Source of the DNA: JBOEGW01 sp050633625
GTDB lineage: Bacteria; Pseudomonadota; Alphaproteobacteria; Rhodobacterales; Rhodobacteraceae
Length of the DNA stretch: 64,000 nt
Direction: 5' to 3'
Assembly: GCA_050633625.1 (NCBI GenBank)
Contig: JBOEGW010000007.1
Span: forward strand, 62,001-126,000
In this document: piece after piece, positions 55,209 through 63,209 of the stretch
Layout of the letters: each line of letters starts with the position of its first letter
Position numbering within the stretch: position 1 is the stretch's first letter
Notes under the pieces: generated by a model
What the model was told of the DNA's origin: nothing
Databases searched by the model: none
What the model saw: the letters and a program-made list of their open reading frames with translations, nothing else
Program-made: the position numbers and the translations under genes

Positions 55209-56227
55209 CCCTTCATCGCCCCCATCCAAACGGGTTTATTCAACCGATCTTCGACACCTTTTTCATTCCGCGTCAGGCTAAAGGCGTCCAAATCTGTGCG
55301 CCGCCGCAATCCGCGCCCGCTTTCGGCAGGGCACAAGGAATCCATGACCTCCGCAGGCGAAATCAGGGTTTGTTTGCCCTTGAGTTTCAGGTCGTCGGAC
55401 AGGTTAATTTCGGCAGCTTTGAGACGTATATCCATGATCCGACCTAGCGTATCGTCCAACCCGCCCCGCAAGGCGCGCCGCCAAGGCAGTTGCGCCATTT
55501 CGTGACTGACATGCAAAACCCGATGCGTGCCAAGATCCTCTATCGTAAAGGTGGTTGTGCCTTCTGTCGTCGGATCGCGCTTGCCTTTGCGCACGTCAAT
55601 CCGCAACCGCGCTTGGCGGAAGACTTCGACTTTCTCCAAGTGCAACAGAACTTCGCCCATCGGCTCACCGGGCATCCAAGTGATCAGGCGGATTGTCTGT
55701 TTGTCGCGGTCTGCATAATCAATGGACACAACATCCGGGTCAGGGCAGCTATCGATGTGGCCGGGTGTCGGGACAAGCCCAAACCACACATCCCGCGCGC
55801 TCAGTTTCGTGCTCACCGTGGCTTTCGAGACGACCCGTTTGGGTCCCTTAAAGTAATCGGACCATTTTCCATTGGTGATGTAATACACGGCGAAGATCGT
55901 GACCACATAAAGCACGGCTGCGCTGATCCACGATCCATCCGGGCTTAACGGATTGAAATTGCTCATGGGAAAGGCTCTGCCGATTACCACAAACACAAGA
56001 TTGGACAAGGCGCCCAACTCCAGAAGATACCTGTAGCTGGGGGCATAGATCGCCACCAAAGGCATGATCAGCATAATGAGACCAAAGGCGGCGATTTCGA
56101 TTTGCAGCTTAGGCAAAGGATCGGGCAGGGCATCATGGCCCATAATGGTCGCAATCGCGACAAGGATCCCGCTAAACACCAAACGGCGACGGTCGCGATA
56201 CAGCAGGCGGTATATGTTCTCAAGCAT
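55205..56227 (-). CDS. Unknown membrane protein, tandem family member 2
   Basis: 340 residues, family not recognised. LYRDRRRLVFSGILVA opens it. Helices lie at about residues 17-33, 43-62, 69-90 and 104-122. The soluble domain has VWFGLVPTPGHIDSCPDPDVVSIDY, ITWMPGEPMGEVLLHLEKVE and GGLDDTLGRIMDIRLKAAE. Best related to member 1 (very similar motif blocks), with a different C-terminal tail (PAESGRGLRRR). Translationally coupled to member 1 downstream. Confidence 0.8.
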   Translation of the reverse strand: MLENIYRLLYRDRRRLVFSGILVAIATIMGHDALPDPLPKLQIEIAAFGLIMLIMPLVAIYAPSYRYLLELGALSNLVFVVIGRAFPMSNFNPLSPDGSWISAAVLYVVTIFAVYYITNGKWSDYFKGPKRVVSKATVSTKLSARDVWFGLVPTPGHIDSCPDPDVVSIDYADRDKQTIRLITWMPGEPMGEVLLHLEKVEVFRQARLRIDVRKGKRDPTTEGTTTFTIEDLGTHRVLHVSHEMAQLPWRRALRGGLDDTLGRIMDIRLKAAEINLSDDLKLKGKQTLISPAEVMDSLCPAESGRGLRRRTDLDAFSLTRNEKGVEDRLNKPVWMGAMKG

Positions 56228-56343
56228 GGCAGACTCCCCAAGTCAGGCCAAGATGAGGGGGCAGAATGGCAAAAATTTGACGCCCATGTCCCGATTTCGC
56301 GACAGGGTTAACAGGGGGACAACAGAGCGCCAAAGACGGCGAA

Positions 56344-57387
56344 TTACTCTCCGGCCATGGAGTACCCCATAGACTGTCGCGAGTCAGGACGGGAGTCCTT
56401 GCGGGAGCTTCGCGCGGCAAGGTGCAGCGGCGCCGGGCCTTCCAGCAAAGCGCCACGCGCCGCCGATTTTGCACCTCTGGGCGTGTTGAGCACCCCACCA
56501 ATGCGCAAATTGGACAGTGACAGACTTCTATTTGGCCCCATGCGCGCGTGGGCTTCTTCCAAGGCCGCCATCCGGGCGTCTTCGCGCCGACCAAGACTGT
56601 CATCTAACCAATCAAACAGGATTTGCCGCAAGGGCTGGTTTTGCAAAAACTCAGTGACATAAATCACTTGGGTCTCGCCCATATCAACCACCCGCAAAGC
56701 GCGCAAACCCGTGTTGATCTGCCCCGGATGCTCGCCCGGCGACTTGAACCGGTAAACGCAGAACGATCCGGGCTTGATCTCATCAATGGTCAACGTCGTT
56801 TCAACCTTTTCGGCGGGCGGTGCCCATTCCAAAACGCGCACTTCGGTGCGTTCCCGGTTCGTGTAATCTACTGAAACGATATTCGCATCATGCAGACATT
56901 CACGCCGGCCCGGTGTGGGCATGATCCCGTACCAGACAGACTCCGCCGAAAGATTTGTCACAACGCGGGTGGCGCTGCGGGCGCGGCGCTTGCGAAACAC
57001 ACCGTCCGACCACTGGCCATAAAAGAGGAAATGCACGAAAATGCCCGCCACACACATGCCCGTCAGCCCGCGCGTGCCGCTTTCGGTGAGGGTCAGCAGC
57101 GAAAAGGCGGACTGCGGGAACATCTGCCCAAGGCACGCTGCAACAAACAGGGTAAAGGCCATGGGCACAAAGGCATGTCGCCATTTTGGCAGGGCCGCCC
57201 CCAGTCCAAGGAAAAAGCCGCCAAACACAAGAACCATCGCAAGGCCCGCAATGGTTTCCAGCACCAAGAACGGCATGTTTTCAGAAAGACCATGCGCCTC
57301 GATCGCCCCAGACAGGAACAACAAAAGGGACACAACGCCGTACCTGCGTCGATCCCGATGTAGTCGCCTCATTAGCCGTCTGAACAC
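56344..57387 (-). CDS. Unknown membrane protein, tandem family member 3 (most diverged)
   Basis: 347 residues, family not recognised. LHRDRRRYGVVSLLLFLSG starts it, with four helices in the first 120 residues. The soluble domain has VWYGIMPTPGRRECLHDANIVSVDY and FDWLDDSLGRREDARM, clearly related to members 1 and 2 but more diverged, and a longer C-terminal tail. First of the three on the minus strand, 116 bp before member 2. MFRRLMRR at the N-terminus is strongly basic, as expected for the cytoplasmic side. Confidence 0.8.
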   Translation of the reverse strand: MFRRLMRRLHRDRRRYGVVSLLLFLSGAIEAHGLSENMPFLVLETIAGLAMVLVFGGFFLGLGAALPKWRHAFVPMAFTLFVAACLGQMFPQSAFSLLTLTESGTRGLTGMCVAGIFVHFLFYGQWSDGVFRKRRARSATRVVTNLSAESVWYGIMPTPGRRECLHDANIVSVDYTNRERTEVRVLEWAPPAEKVETTLTIDEIKPGSFCVYRFKSPGEHPGQINTGLRALRVVDMGETQVIYVTEFLQNQPLRQILFDWLDDSLGRREDARMAALEEAHARMGPNRSLSLSNLRIGGVLNTPRGAKSAARGALLEGPAPLHLAARSSRKDSRPDSRQSMGYSMAGE

Positions 57388-57823
57388 GAATTGCTCTCCT
57401 TCTCACTTGCTTAAAATTTGATTAAACAACGCGGCAACATTGGGGCGAAAGCTGTGCCTTTTCGCGTTTGTTTTGCGGTTGTGGCTGGGCCACCGGGGCG
57501 CGACGCCCCAAAAGGCGCGATCTCAAAAACGGTACAAAAAGTGGCAAAAAGAGACGGTTTTCACCAGTTCGTAACGGGTTTTTGCAAGAAACACGCGAAA
57601 AGATGAGAAATCACATGAAAATCGGGGTGCGGGTCTTGTCGCTCCCAAGCGCTACAGGCACAATGGGTCAAGCCGAGCCAAACAATCGAGCCAAAACGAG
57701 GCCAAATCAAACAGGACTGGTTGAAAATCGGGGGAGCCTCCCCAGATGATTATGACCAAAAAGGAGAAGGCCGCGCTGCCGAAAATCGGGGCAGGCCATC
57801 TTGCCGAAAACTAAGGAAAACCA
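57388..57823. other. 436-bp intergenic region upstream of lon
   Basis: No convincing gene. It holds the promoters of the unknown family (-) and lon (+). The sequence GAAAATCGGGG occurs three times (57617-57627, 57723-57733, 57781-57791), once overlapping the candidate heat-shock promoter of lon. Confidence 0.6.
57721..57747 (+). promoter_or_regulatory. Candidate heat-shock (RpoH) promoter of lon
   Basis: TTGAAA (57721-57726), a 13-bp spacer and CCCCAGAT (57740-57747), close to the RpoH consensus (CTTGAAA-N11-16-CCCCAT). GGGGA-GCC-TCCCC within it is an inverted repeat. About 76 bp before the lon ATG. Confidence 0.45.
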
Positions 57824-60229
57824 ATGACAGAGCAAAAACGCCTATCTTTCCCCGTGCTGCCCCTACGCGACATTGTCGTGTTCCCGCACATGATTGTTCC
57901 GCTGTTTGTGGGCCGCGAAAAAAGTGTGAAGGCGCTGGAAGAGGTGATGGCGGATGACAAGCAGATTCTGTTGTCCAGCCAGATTGACCCTTCTGTGGAT
58001 GACCCAGACACCGACGGGATTTACCGGATTGGCGTGTTGGCCAATGTGCTGCAATTGCTGAAGTTGCCCGATGGCACAGTGAAAGTGCTTGTCGAGGGGC
58101 AGGCGCGCGTGAAAATCACGGAATTCATCGAGAACGATCACTATTTTGAAGCGCAAGCCGTCGAGCTTGAGGAAACGCTCGGTGATGAGGCCGCTGTCGA
58201 AGCGCTGACTCGCTCGGTGGGCGAAGAATTCGAGCGCTACGCCAAAGTGAAGAAAAACATCCCCGAAGAGGCGCTCGTTGCGGTGTCCGAAACCAAAGAA
58301 CCCGCGAAACTGGCGGACCTTGTGGCCGGGCATCTCGGGGTTGAAGTCGCGCAAAAGCAGGAATTGCTGGAAACCTTGCCAATTGATGAGCGGTTGGAGC
58401 AGGTTTACGGCTATATGCAGGGCGAAATGTCCGTGCTTATGGTCGAGAAAAAGATCAAAACGCGGGTTAAAAGCCAGATGGAGCGCACCCAGCGCGAATA
58501 CTATCTGAATGAGCAAATGAAGGCCATTCAGAAAGAACTTGGTGAGGACGGCGAAGGCCAATCCGAAATCGAGGAGCTGGAAAACCGCATCAACGAGACC
58601 AAACTCTCCAAAGAGGCGCGCGAAAAGGTGGAAGGCGAGCTGAAAAAGCTCAAAAACATGAGCCCGATGAGCGCCGAAGCCACTGTTGTGCGCAACTACC
58701 TCGACTGGATCTTGTCGATCCCTTGGGGCGTGCGCTCACGGGTGAAAAAGAACCTGATCGCGGCAGAAAACGTGCTCGACAAGGACCACTACGGGCTTGA
58801 GAAAGTCAAAGAGCGGATCATCGAGTATCTCGCCGTGCAAAAACGCTCGCGCAAACTCAAAGGGCCTATTTTGTGTCTCGTTGGCCCTCCCGGCGTTGGG
58901 AAAACGTCGCTTGGGAAATCGGTTGCCAAGGCCACAGGGCGCGAGTTCATTCGCATTTCCCTTGGGGGTGTGCGCGACGAAAGCGAAATTCGCGGTCACC
59001 GGCGGACCTATATCGGCTCCATGCCCGGCAAAATCATCCAAGCCTTGAAAAAGGCCAAGACGACAAATCCGCTCATCTTGCTCGATGAGATCGACAAAAT
59101 GGGGCAGGATTTCCGCGGTGATCCGGCATCAGCGATGCTTGAAGTGCTTGATCCTGAACAAAACTCCACCTTTGTGGACCACTATCTTGAGGTGGAATAT
59201 GATCTGTCCGATGTGATGTTCCTCACAACGGCCAACTCCTACAACATGCCCGGACCGCTCTTGGACCGGATGGAGATCATTTCGCTTTCCGGCTACACGG
59301 AAGACGAAAAACGCGAGATCGCCAAGCAACATCTCGTGGACAAACAGGTCAAAAACCACGGGTTGCGCAAAGGCGAATTCAAAGTGGCGGATGAGGCGCT
59401 CACAGATGTGATCCGCTATTACACCCGCGAAGCCGGGGTGCGTAATCTTGAGCGTGAAATCGCCAAGATGGCCCGAAAAGCCGTGACCAAAATCGTCAAG
59501 GAAGACACCAAAACGGTCGAGGTCAAATCGGACAACATCGAAGATTTCCTTGGGGTCAAAAAGCACCGCTATGGATTGGCCGAGAAGGAAGACCAAATCG
59601 GCGTTGTGACCGGGTTGGCTTGGACCTCTGTTGGCGGTGAATTGCTGTCGATTGAAGCTGTGCGTTTGCCGGGCAAAGGGCGGATGAAAACCACCGGGAA
59701 ACTTGGCGATGTGATGAAGGAAAGCATTGATGCGGCCAGCTCGTTTGTGCGCTCGATCAGCCCGGAAATCGGGGTGAAACCGCCTCAGTTCGAGAAATGG
59801 GATATCCACGTTCACGTCCCCGAGGGCGCGACCCCCAAAGACGGCCCCTCAGCCGGGGTTGGGATGGTGACTTCCATCGTGTCTGTCTTGACTAAAATTC
59901 CTGTGCGTAAAGACGTTGCCATGACAGGCGAAGTGACCCTGCGTGGAAACGTCTTAGCGATTGGGGGGCTAAAGGAAAAACTTCTGGCGGCACTGCGCGG
60001 GGGCATCAAGACTGTGTTCATTCCGTCAGAAAACGAAAAAGACCTGCCGGACATTCCGGATAACGTCAAAGAGGGTCTCGACATTATCCCGGTGAGCCAC
60101 GTGCGCGAAGTGCTGAAAATGGCACTCACCGAAACGCCTGAACCCGTGGAGTGGGATGAGGCGGCAGAAGAAGCCGCCGCTGCGGCCGCGCTGAAAACAG
60201 GTGGCGCAGCGGCTCCGATCGCGCATTAA
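57824..60229 (+). CDS. lon: ATP-dependent protease Lon
   Basis: 801-residue Lon. N-terminal LON domain (FPVLPLRDIVVFPHMIVPLFVGREKSV), coiled coil, AAA+ domain with Walker A GPPGVGKTSLGKSVA and Walker B LILLDEIDKM, and the protease domain with the Ser in TPKDGPSAGVGMVTSIVS and the Lys in GIKTVFIPSENEKDLPDIP region. It degrades misfolded and regulatory proteins, and in alphaproteobacteria it also degrades cell-cycle proteins such as CcrM. A candidate RpoH promoter lies upstream, and an intrinsic terminator follows. Confidence 0.97.
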   Translation: MTEQKRLSFPVLPLRDIVVFPHMIVPLFVGREKSVKALEEVMADDKQILLSSQIDPSVDDPDTDGIYRIGVLANVLQLLKLPDGTVKVLVEGQARVKITEFIENDHYFEAQAVELEETLGDEAAVEALTRSVGEEFERYAKVKKNIPEEALVAVSETKEPAKLADLVAGHLGVEVAQKQELLETLPIDERLEQVYGYMQGEMSVLMVEKKIKTRVKSQMERTQREYYLNEQMKAIQKELGEDGEGQSEIEELENRINETKLSKEAREKVEGELKKLKNMSPMSAEATVVRNYLDWILSIPWGVRSRVKKNLIAAENVLDKDHYGLEKVKERIIEYLAVQKRSRKLKGPILCLVGPPGVGKTSLGKSVAKATGREFIRISLGGVRDESEIRGHRRTYIGSMPGKIIQALKKAKTTNPLILLDEIDKMGQDFRGDPASAMLEVLDPEQNSTFVDHYLEVEYDLSDVMFLTTANSYNMPGPLLDRMEIISLSGYTEDEKREIAKQHLVDKQVKNHGLRKGEFKVADEALTDVIRYYTREAGVRNLEREIAKMARKAVTKIVKEDTKTVEVKSDNIEDFLGVKKHRYGLAEKEDQIGVVTGLAWTSVGGELLSIEAVRLPGKGRMKTTGKLGDVMKESIDAASSFVRSISPEIGVKPPQFEKWDIHVHVPEGATPKDGPSAGVGMVTSIVSVLTKIPVRKDVAMTGEVTLRGNVLAIGGLKEKLLAALRGGIKTVFIPSENEKDLPDIPDNVKEGLDIIPVSHVREVLKMALTETPEPVEWDEAAEEAAAAAALKTGGAAAPIAH

Positions 60230-60252
60230 TCCGCGCAGATAACGCTACATTT

Positions 60253-60281
60253 AGGGCGTCCCAAGCAGGGGCGCCCTTTTT
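60253..60281 (+). terminator. Intrinsic terminator of lon
   Basis: AGGGCGTCCC-AAGCA-GGGGCGCCCT forms a 10-bp stem (one T-G pair) followed by TTTTT. It lies 24 bp past the lon stop. Confidence 0.9.
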
Positions 60282-60306
60282 GTTGTAAGGATTTGTTAAT
60301 TGGATT

Positions 60307-60336
60307 TTGACAATTGCTGGATTTGTTAACGATAGT
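60307..60336 (+). promoter_or_regulatory. Candidate sigma-70 promoter of the HU gene
   Basis: TTGACA (60307-60312, perfect -35), an 18-bp spacer and GATAGT (60331-60336). It lies 56 bp before the HU ATG. Confidence 0.5.
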
Positions 60337-60391
60337 CGCGTAAACTGAAACAGTAATGAATGTGTACCCAATAACGAAAAGAGCAGGACCG

Positions 60392-60970
60392 ATGGCGACC
60401 AAAACTCCGGCAAAACCAAAAACGGCCACAAAGGCCACAACGGCGAAAAAACCCGCAAGCAGCCGAAAGCCAGCGGCCCCAAAGAGTACAGCCGCCAAAA
60501 AGCCCGCACCCAAAAAACCATCAGCCAAAAAACCCGTGGCCAAGAAACCCGTGGCCAAAACGCCAGCAAAAGCACCGGCGACGACCACCACCAAGGTGCC
60601 AGCCCCGGAAACGGCCAAATCGCCATTGCCCGCGAAATCGCCAGTTTCGGCCGTCACAGCCCCCCTTAACCCAGAGGTGGACGAAGGCCCATTTGGCGAA
60701 GTCGACCTCACGAAAAAAGAGCTTATTCAACGTGTTGTGGCCGCAACAGGGATGAAGCCGCGCGATGTGCGCCCGGTGATCGAGGCGACCTTGGCCGAGC
60801 TTGGCGGCGCTGTGGATCGCGGGGAAACTCTGCGTTTGAACCCCTTTGGCGTCATGCAAATAAAACGTGCCCGTCAAACGACAAATGGCCGTGTTGTTGT
60901 GACCAAAATCAAGCGGAAAAAGCCAGACTCTCCAGCGGCTAAACCGCCACTTGCGAAGGCCGCCGAGTAG
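60392..60970 (+). CDS. HU-family DNA-binding protein with histone H1-like tail
   Basis: 192 residues. Residues 1 to about 80 are rich in Lys, Ala, Pro and Thr with repeated KKPA / AKKPVAKK units, like the tails of eukaryotic H1 and of bacterial AlgP or Hc1 proteins. Residues about 100-175 form an HU/IHF fold (KKELIQRVVAATGMKPRDVRPVIEATLAELGGAVDRGETLRLNPFGVMQIK). It likely binds and compacts DNA, with the tail contacting the backbone. The start at 60392 is chosen because it follows an AGGA ribosome site. The tRNA-Val gene starts 19 bp after the stop with no terminator between. Confidence 0.9.
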   Translation: MATKTPAKPKTATKATTAKKPASSRKPAAPKSTAAKKPAPKKPSAKKPVAKKPVAKTPAKAPATTTTKVPAPETAKSPLPAKSPVSAVTAPLNPEVDEGPFGEVDLTKKELIQRVVAATGMKPRDVRPVIEATLAELGGAVDRGETLRLNPFGVMQIKRARQTTNGRVVVTKIKRKKPDSPAAKPPLAKAAE

Positions 60971-60989
60971 CGCTAAACCCACGCGGGGC

Positions 60990-61064
60990 GGGTGATTAGC
61001 TCAGTGGTAGAGCGCTTCGTTCACATCGAAGATGTCAGGAGTTCGAATCTCTTATCACCCACCA
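60990..61064 (+). tRNA. tRNA-Val (anticodon CAC)
   Basis: 75-nt cloverleaf: acceptor GGGTGAT/ATCACCC, anticodon stem CTTCG/CGAAG with loop TTCACAT (CAC, reads GTG), T arm AGTTCGAATCT. CCA is encoded. It may be read through from the HU gene. Confidence 0.96.
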
Positions 61065-61264
61065 TTTTTTGTCATTTGGCCCAATCATAAAGCGCCCAGC
61101 GGGTCAAAAAAACGCTCCAAGGCGCGCCCAGATGCACTACCAAGTCGCCAAAGTGACCCAGCAGCGGAGACCCTGACGCCGATTGTATTCGGGTCGTATT
61201 TATAGCGCGCACAACAGGGCGCGCTTGGTTATCCGAGTTGGCAGCTTTACGAATTTCAGCGCGT

Positions 61265-62251
61265 TTATCCGGCGTCTGCCTGAGCAGTGTCTTCGTGCCA
61301 AATGGGCACGCCATGCGTGCTCGCCCAAGCGCGCACCTCCGCCACACGCGGCGCCGCAACACTCATCCGGTCCCCGTTCAGCACTTCAATTTCATCGCTT
61401 TTTGGCCCGGGATGAATGGCCTTAATCCCCGTTCGCGCAATCCAATACGACCGATGTGCCATCACCCCTTCGTGGGGTTTCGTTTGCCCCACCAAATCCA
61501 CGAGCCTTGCCCGCATGGATGTAACAGTTCCTGAGGTGAGCCCGATTTCGACAAAGTGCTTATTGGCGCGCAAAAACAAAATATCAGACAAGGCAAAAGC
61601 CATTTCGCCCACCAAAATTTCTCTGGAGGCGGATTGCGGCGTTTCCCAGTGCGGAAAGTAGATCCGCACCAAATAGGGGGAAATGATCGTGAAAAACAAT
61701 AATTCGAGCAAGAGCGTGACAACATATCCGCTAAACAAAAACCACGGCTCAATGGCCTCTCGAAAAGTCACACCATTGAACAAGGCGATCTGAGCAGTGC
61801 CTTGCACGGCAGCACACATAAAGACGAAAGCGCCGATAAACGGCAAAAAGATTGCGCCAAGCTTAAACCGGTGCTGCAAGCGCGCCGCGCCGTAGGCGGC
61901 AAGATTCCAGGTCACGAAATAGAAGGGCAGGGTGATGCACCAGAATATCACCGAATTCCAGAACCCTATGATTTCCTGCAACGACAGCGCGTCGATAAAC
62001 ACGTAGAGCAGCACATTAAACGCCACATAGGCGATCATCCGGGGTTTGGTCAAAATCCAACCAAATTCGCGTGTGGGATAGCTGACATGGCCCACAAAAG
62101 GCTGGATCGCGTGGAGCGTATCTGGACGGTGCAAGCTATAGTCGAAGGGGGCCACCGGGCTTTCCTTAACGTCATCAAGGCCAAAGAAGTGTAACAAGTT
62201 TACCCACAGGATGAAAAGCCTCTGAAAAAATCTCAAAATGGGGCTTGCCAT
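61265..62251 (-). CDS. Membrane-bound LytTR-type transcription regulator
   Basis: 328 residues. The N-terminal 210 residues have about four membrane helices (for example VAFNVLLYVFIDALSLQEIIGF, FWCITLPFYFVTWNLAAYGAA, LLLELLFFTIISPYLV), and the C-terminal 100 residues are a LytTR DNA-binding domain (FLRANKHFVEIGLTSGTVTSMRARLVDLV, HRSYWIARTGIKAI). Such membrane LytTR proteins without a receiver domain sense a membrane or external cue directly. The start at 62251 (MASPILRFF) is chosen because the longer frame runs into the tRNA-Val gene. It lies between two tRNA-Val genes, opposite to them. Confidence 0.85.
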   Translation of the reverse strand: MASPILRFFQRLFILWVNLLHFFGLDDVKESPVAPFDYSLHRPDTLHAIQPFVGHVSYPTREFGWILTKPRMIAYVAFNVLLYVFIDALSLQEIIGFWNSVIFWCITLPFYFVTWNLAAYGAARLQHRFKLGAIFLPFIGAFVFMCAAVQGTAQIALFNGVTFREAIEPWFLFSGYVVTLLLELLFFTIISPYLVRIYFPHWETPQSASREILVGEMAFALSDILFLRANKHFVEIGLTSGTVTSMRARLVDLVGQTKPHEGVMAHRSYWIARTGIKAIHPGPKSDEIEVLNGDRMSVAAPRVAEVRAWASTHGVPIWHEDTAQADAG

Positions 62252-62283
62252 TGGGGGGAAAGGCCGGGTATCAGGCTGCTCAC

Positions 62284-62359
<76 letters not shown>

Positions 62360-62558
62360 ATTTCCTCACAGGAACAATGCTCTACCGCGCACAGATCATG
62401 CATGCGCAGGAGCCTTTCCGCCGCTGGAGTGCGGCTATTGCGGTGTTTGTTCCGCATTATTTGGGCGATTTTGGAACGGCTTACCCCTCGCATCCGCGCG
62501 CTGACGCCCGAAATCCGAATGCATTGCAAAAAATCACAAAATTGCCCCATTCAACCGC

Positions 62559-62587
62559 TTGACGCGCCCGCGCCAGACGCCTAGAAG
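62559..62587 (+). promoter_or_regulatory. Promoter of tRNA-Asp copy 1
   Basis: TTGACG, a 17-bp spacer and TAGAAG, 16 bp before the tRNA start. Confidence 0.6.
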
Positions 62588-62602
62588 CACCGAACGCAGC
62601 GG

Positions 62603-62679
62603 GCGGTTGTAGCTCAGTTGGTTAGAGTACCGGCCTGTCACGCCGGGGGTCGCGGGTTCGAGTCCCGTCAACCGCGCCA
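62603..62679 (+). tRNA. tRNA-Asp (anticodon GTC), copy 1
   Basis: 77-nt cloverleaf: acceptor GCGGTTG/CAACCGC, anticodon loop CTGTCAC (GTC), T arm GGGTTCGAGTCCC. CCA is encoded. Identical to copy 2. Confidence 0.97.
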
Positions 62680-62688
62680 CTGCTGCCA

Positions 62689-62720
62689 AAAAGCTCTCCA
62701 GAAATGGGGAGCTTTTGCTT
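62689..62720 (+). terminator. Terminator after tRNA-Asp copy 1
   Basis: AAAAGCTCTCC-AGAAAT-GGGGAGCTTTT forms an 11-bp stem (one T-G pair), with a further T run after GC. Confidence 0.75.
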
Positions 62721-62788
62721 TTTCGAGCACCTGTGATGTGTCTCTGCTGAACCACTCCATTTTTCTGCGCGGATCGCGCGTTTAATGA

Positions 62789-62817
62789 TTGACCCCCAGA
62801 GCACAAAACCCTAAATC
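62789..62817 (+). promoter_or_regulatory. Promoter of tRNA-Asp copy 2
   Basis: TTGACC, a 17-bp spacer and TAAATC, 12 bp before the tRNA start. Confidence 0.6.
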
Positions 62818-62828
62818 CGCCTCAATGC

Positions 62829-62905
62829 GCGGTTGTAGCTCAGTTGGTTAGAGTACCGGCCTGTCACGCCGGGGGTCGCGGGTTCGAGTCCCGTCAACCG
62901 CGCCA
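62829..62905 (+). tRNA. tRNA-Asp (anticodon GTC), copy 2
   Basis: 77 nt, identical to copy 1 over the full length. It has its own promoter and encodes CCA. Confidence 0.97.
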
Positions 62906-62934
62906 CTTTTCCTCAAGATGGTTCATATCTCTTT

Positions 62935-63006
62935 GGCGCTCGTAATGGCGCTCCCACTGGCGCTCGTAATAGCACTCCCTCCGGCGCTCGTAATGGCGCG
63001 CCCAAT
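62935..63006. repeat. 24-bp tandem repeat, three copies
   Basis: Units start at 62935, 62959 and 62983 and share GGCGCTCGTAAT, ending in G/A-C-A/G-C variants of GGCGCTCCCACT. They lie 29 bp after tRNA-Asp copy 2. In one frame they read an eight-residue repeat (LALVMALP type), which I do not regard as a gene. Confidence 0.8.
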
Positions 63007-63209
63007 TGAGGGTGCGGGCAGGGGCGGCGTTCGGCTGGTTTTGCCATTGGGTGTGTGGTCACGCATAAGCCGGTTTTGCGATGCCTTAGACTCCACGCGC
63101 CGACGAGCGCTTTGCGGAACATTCGCGCGAAATGTCCTTTTCCAGCGGTTTGGTTTCGCGCTAGTCTGGGCGCGCCAAACAAGGCCAAAGGCAAACAGGT
63201 GAGAGCAAA

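Noticed and set aside
61072..61362. 96-codon minus-strand ORF beside tRNA-Val, possible integrase remnant
   Set aside because: No integrase motif (R-H-R-Y) is seen and most of it overlaps the LytTR gene.
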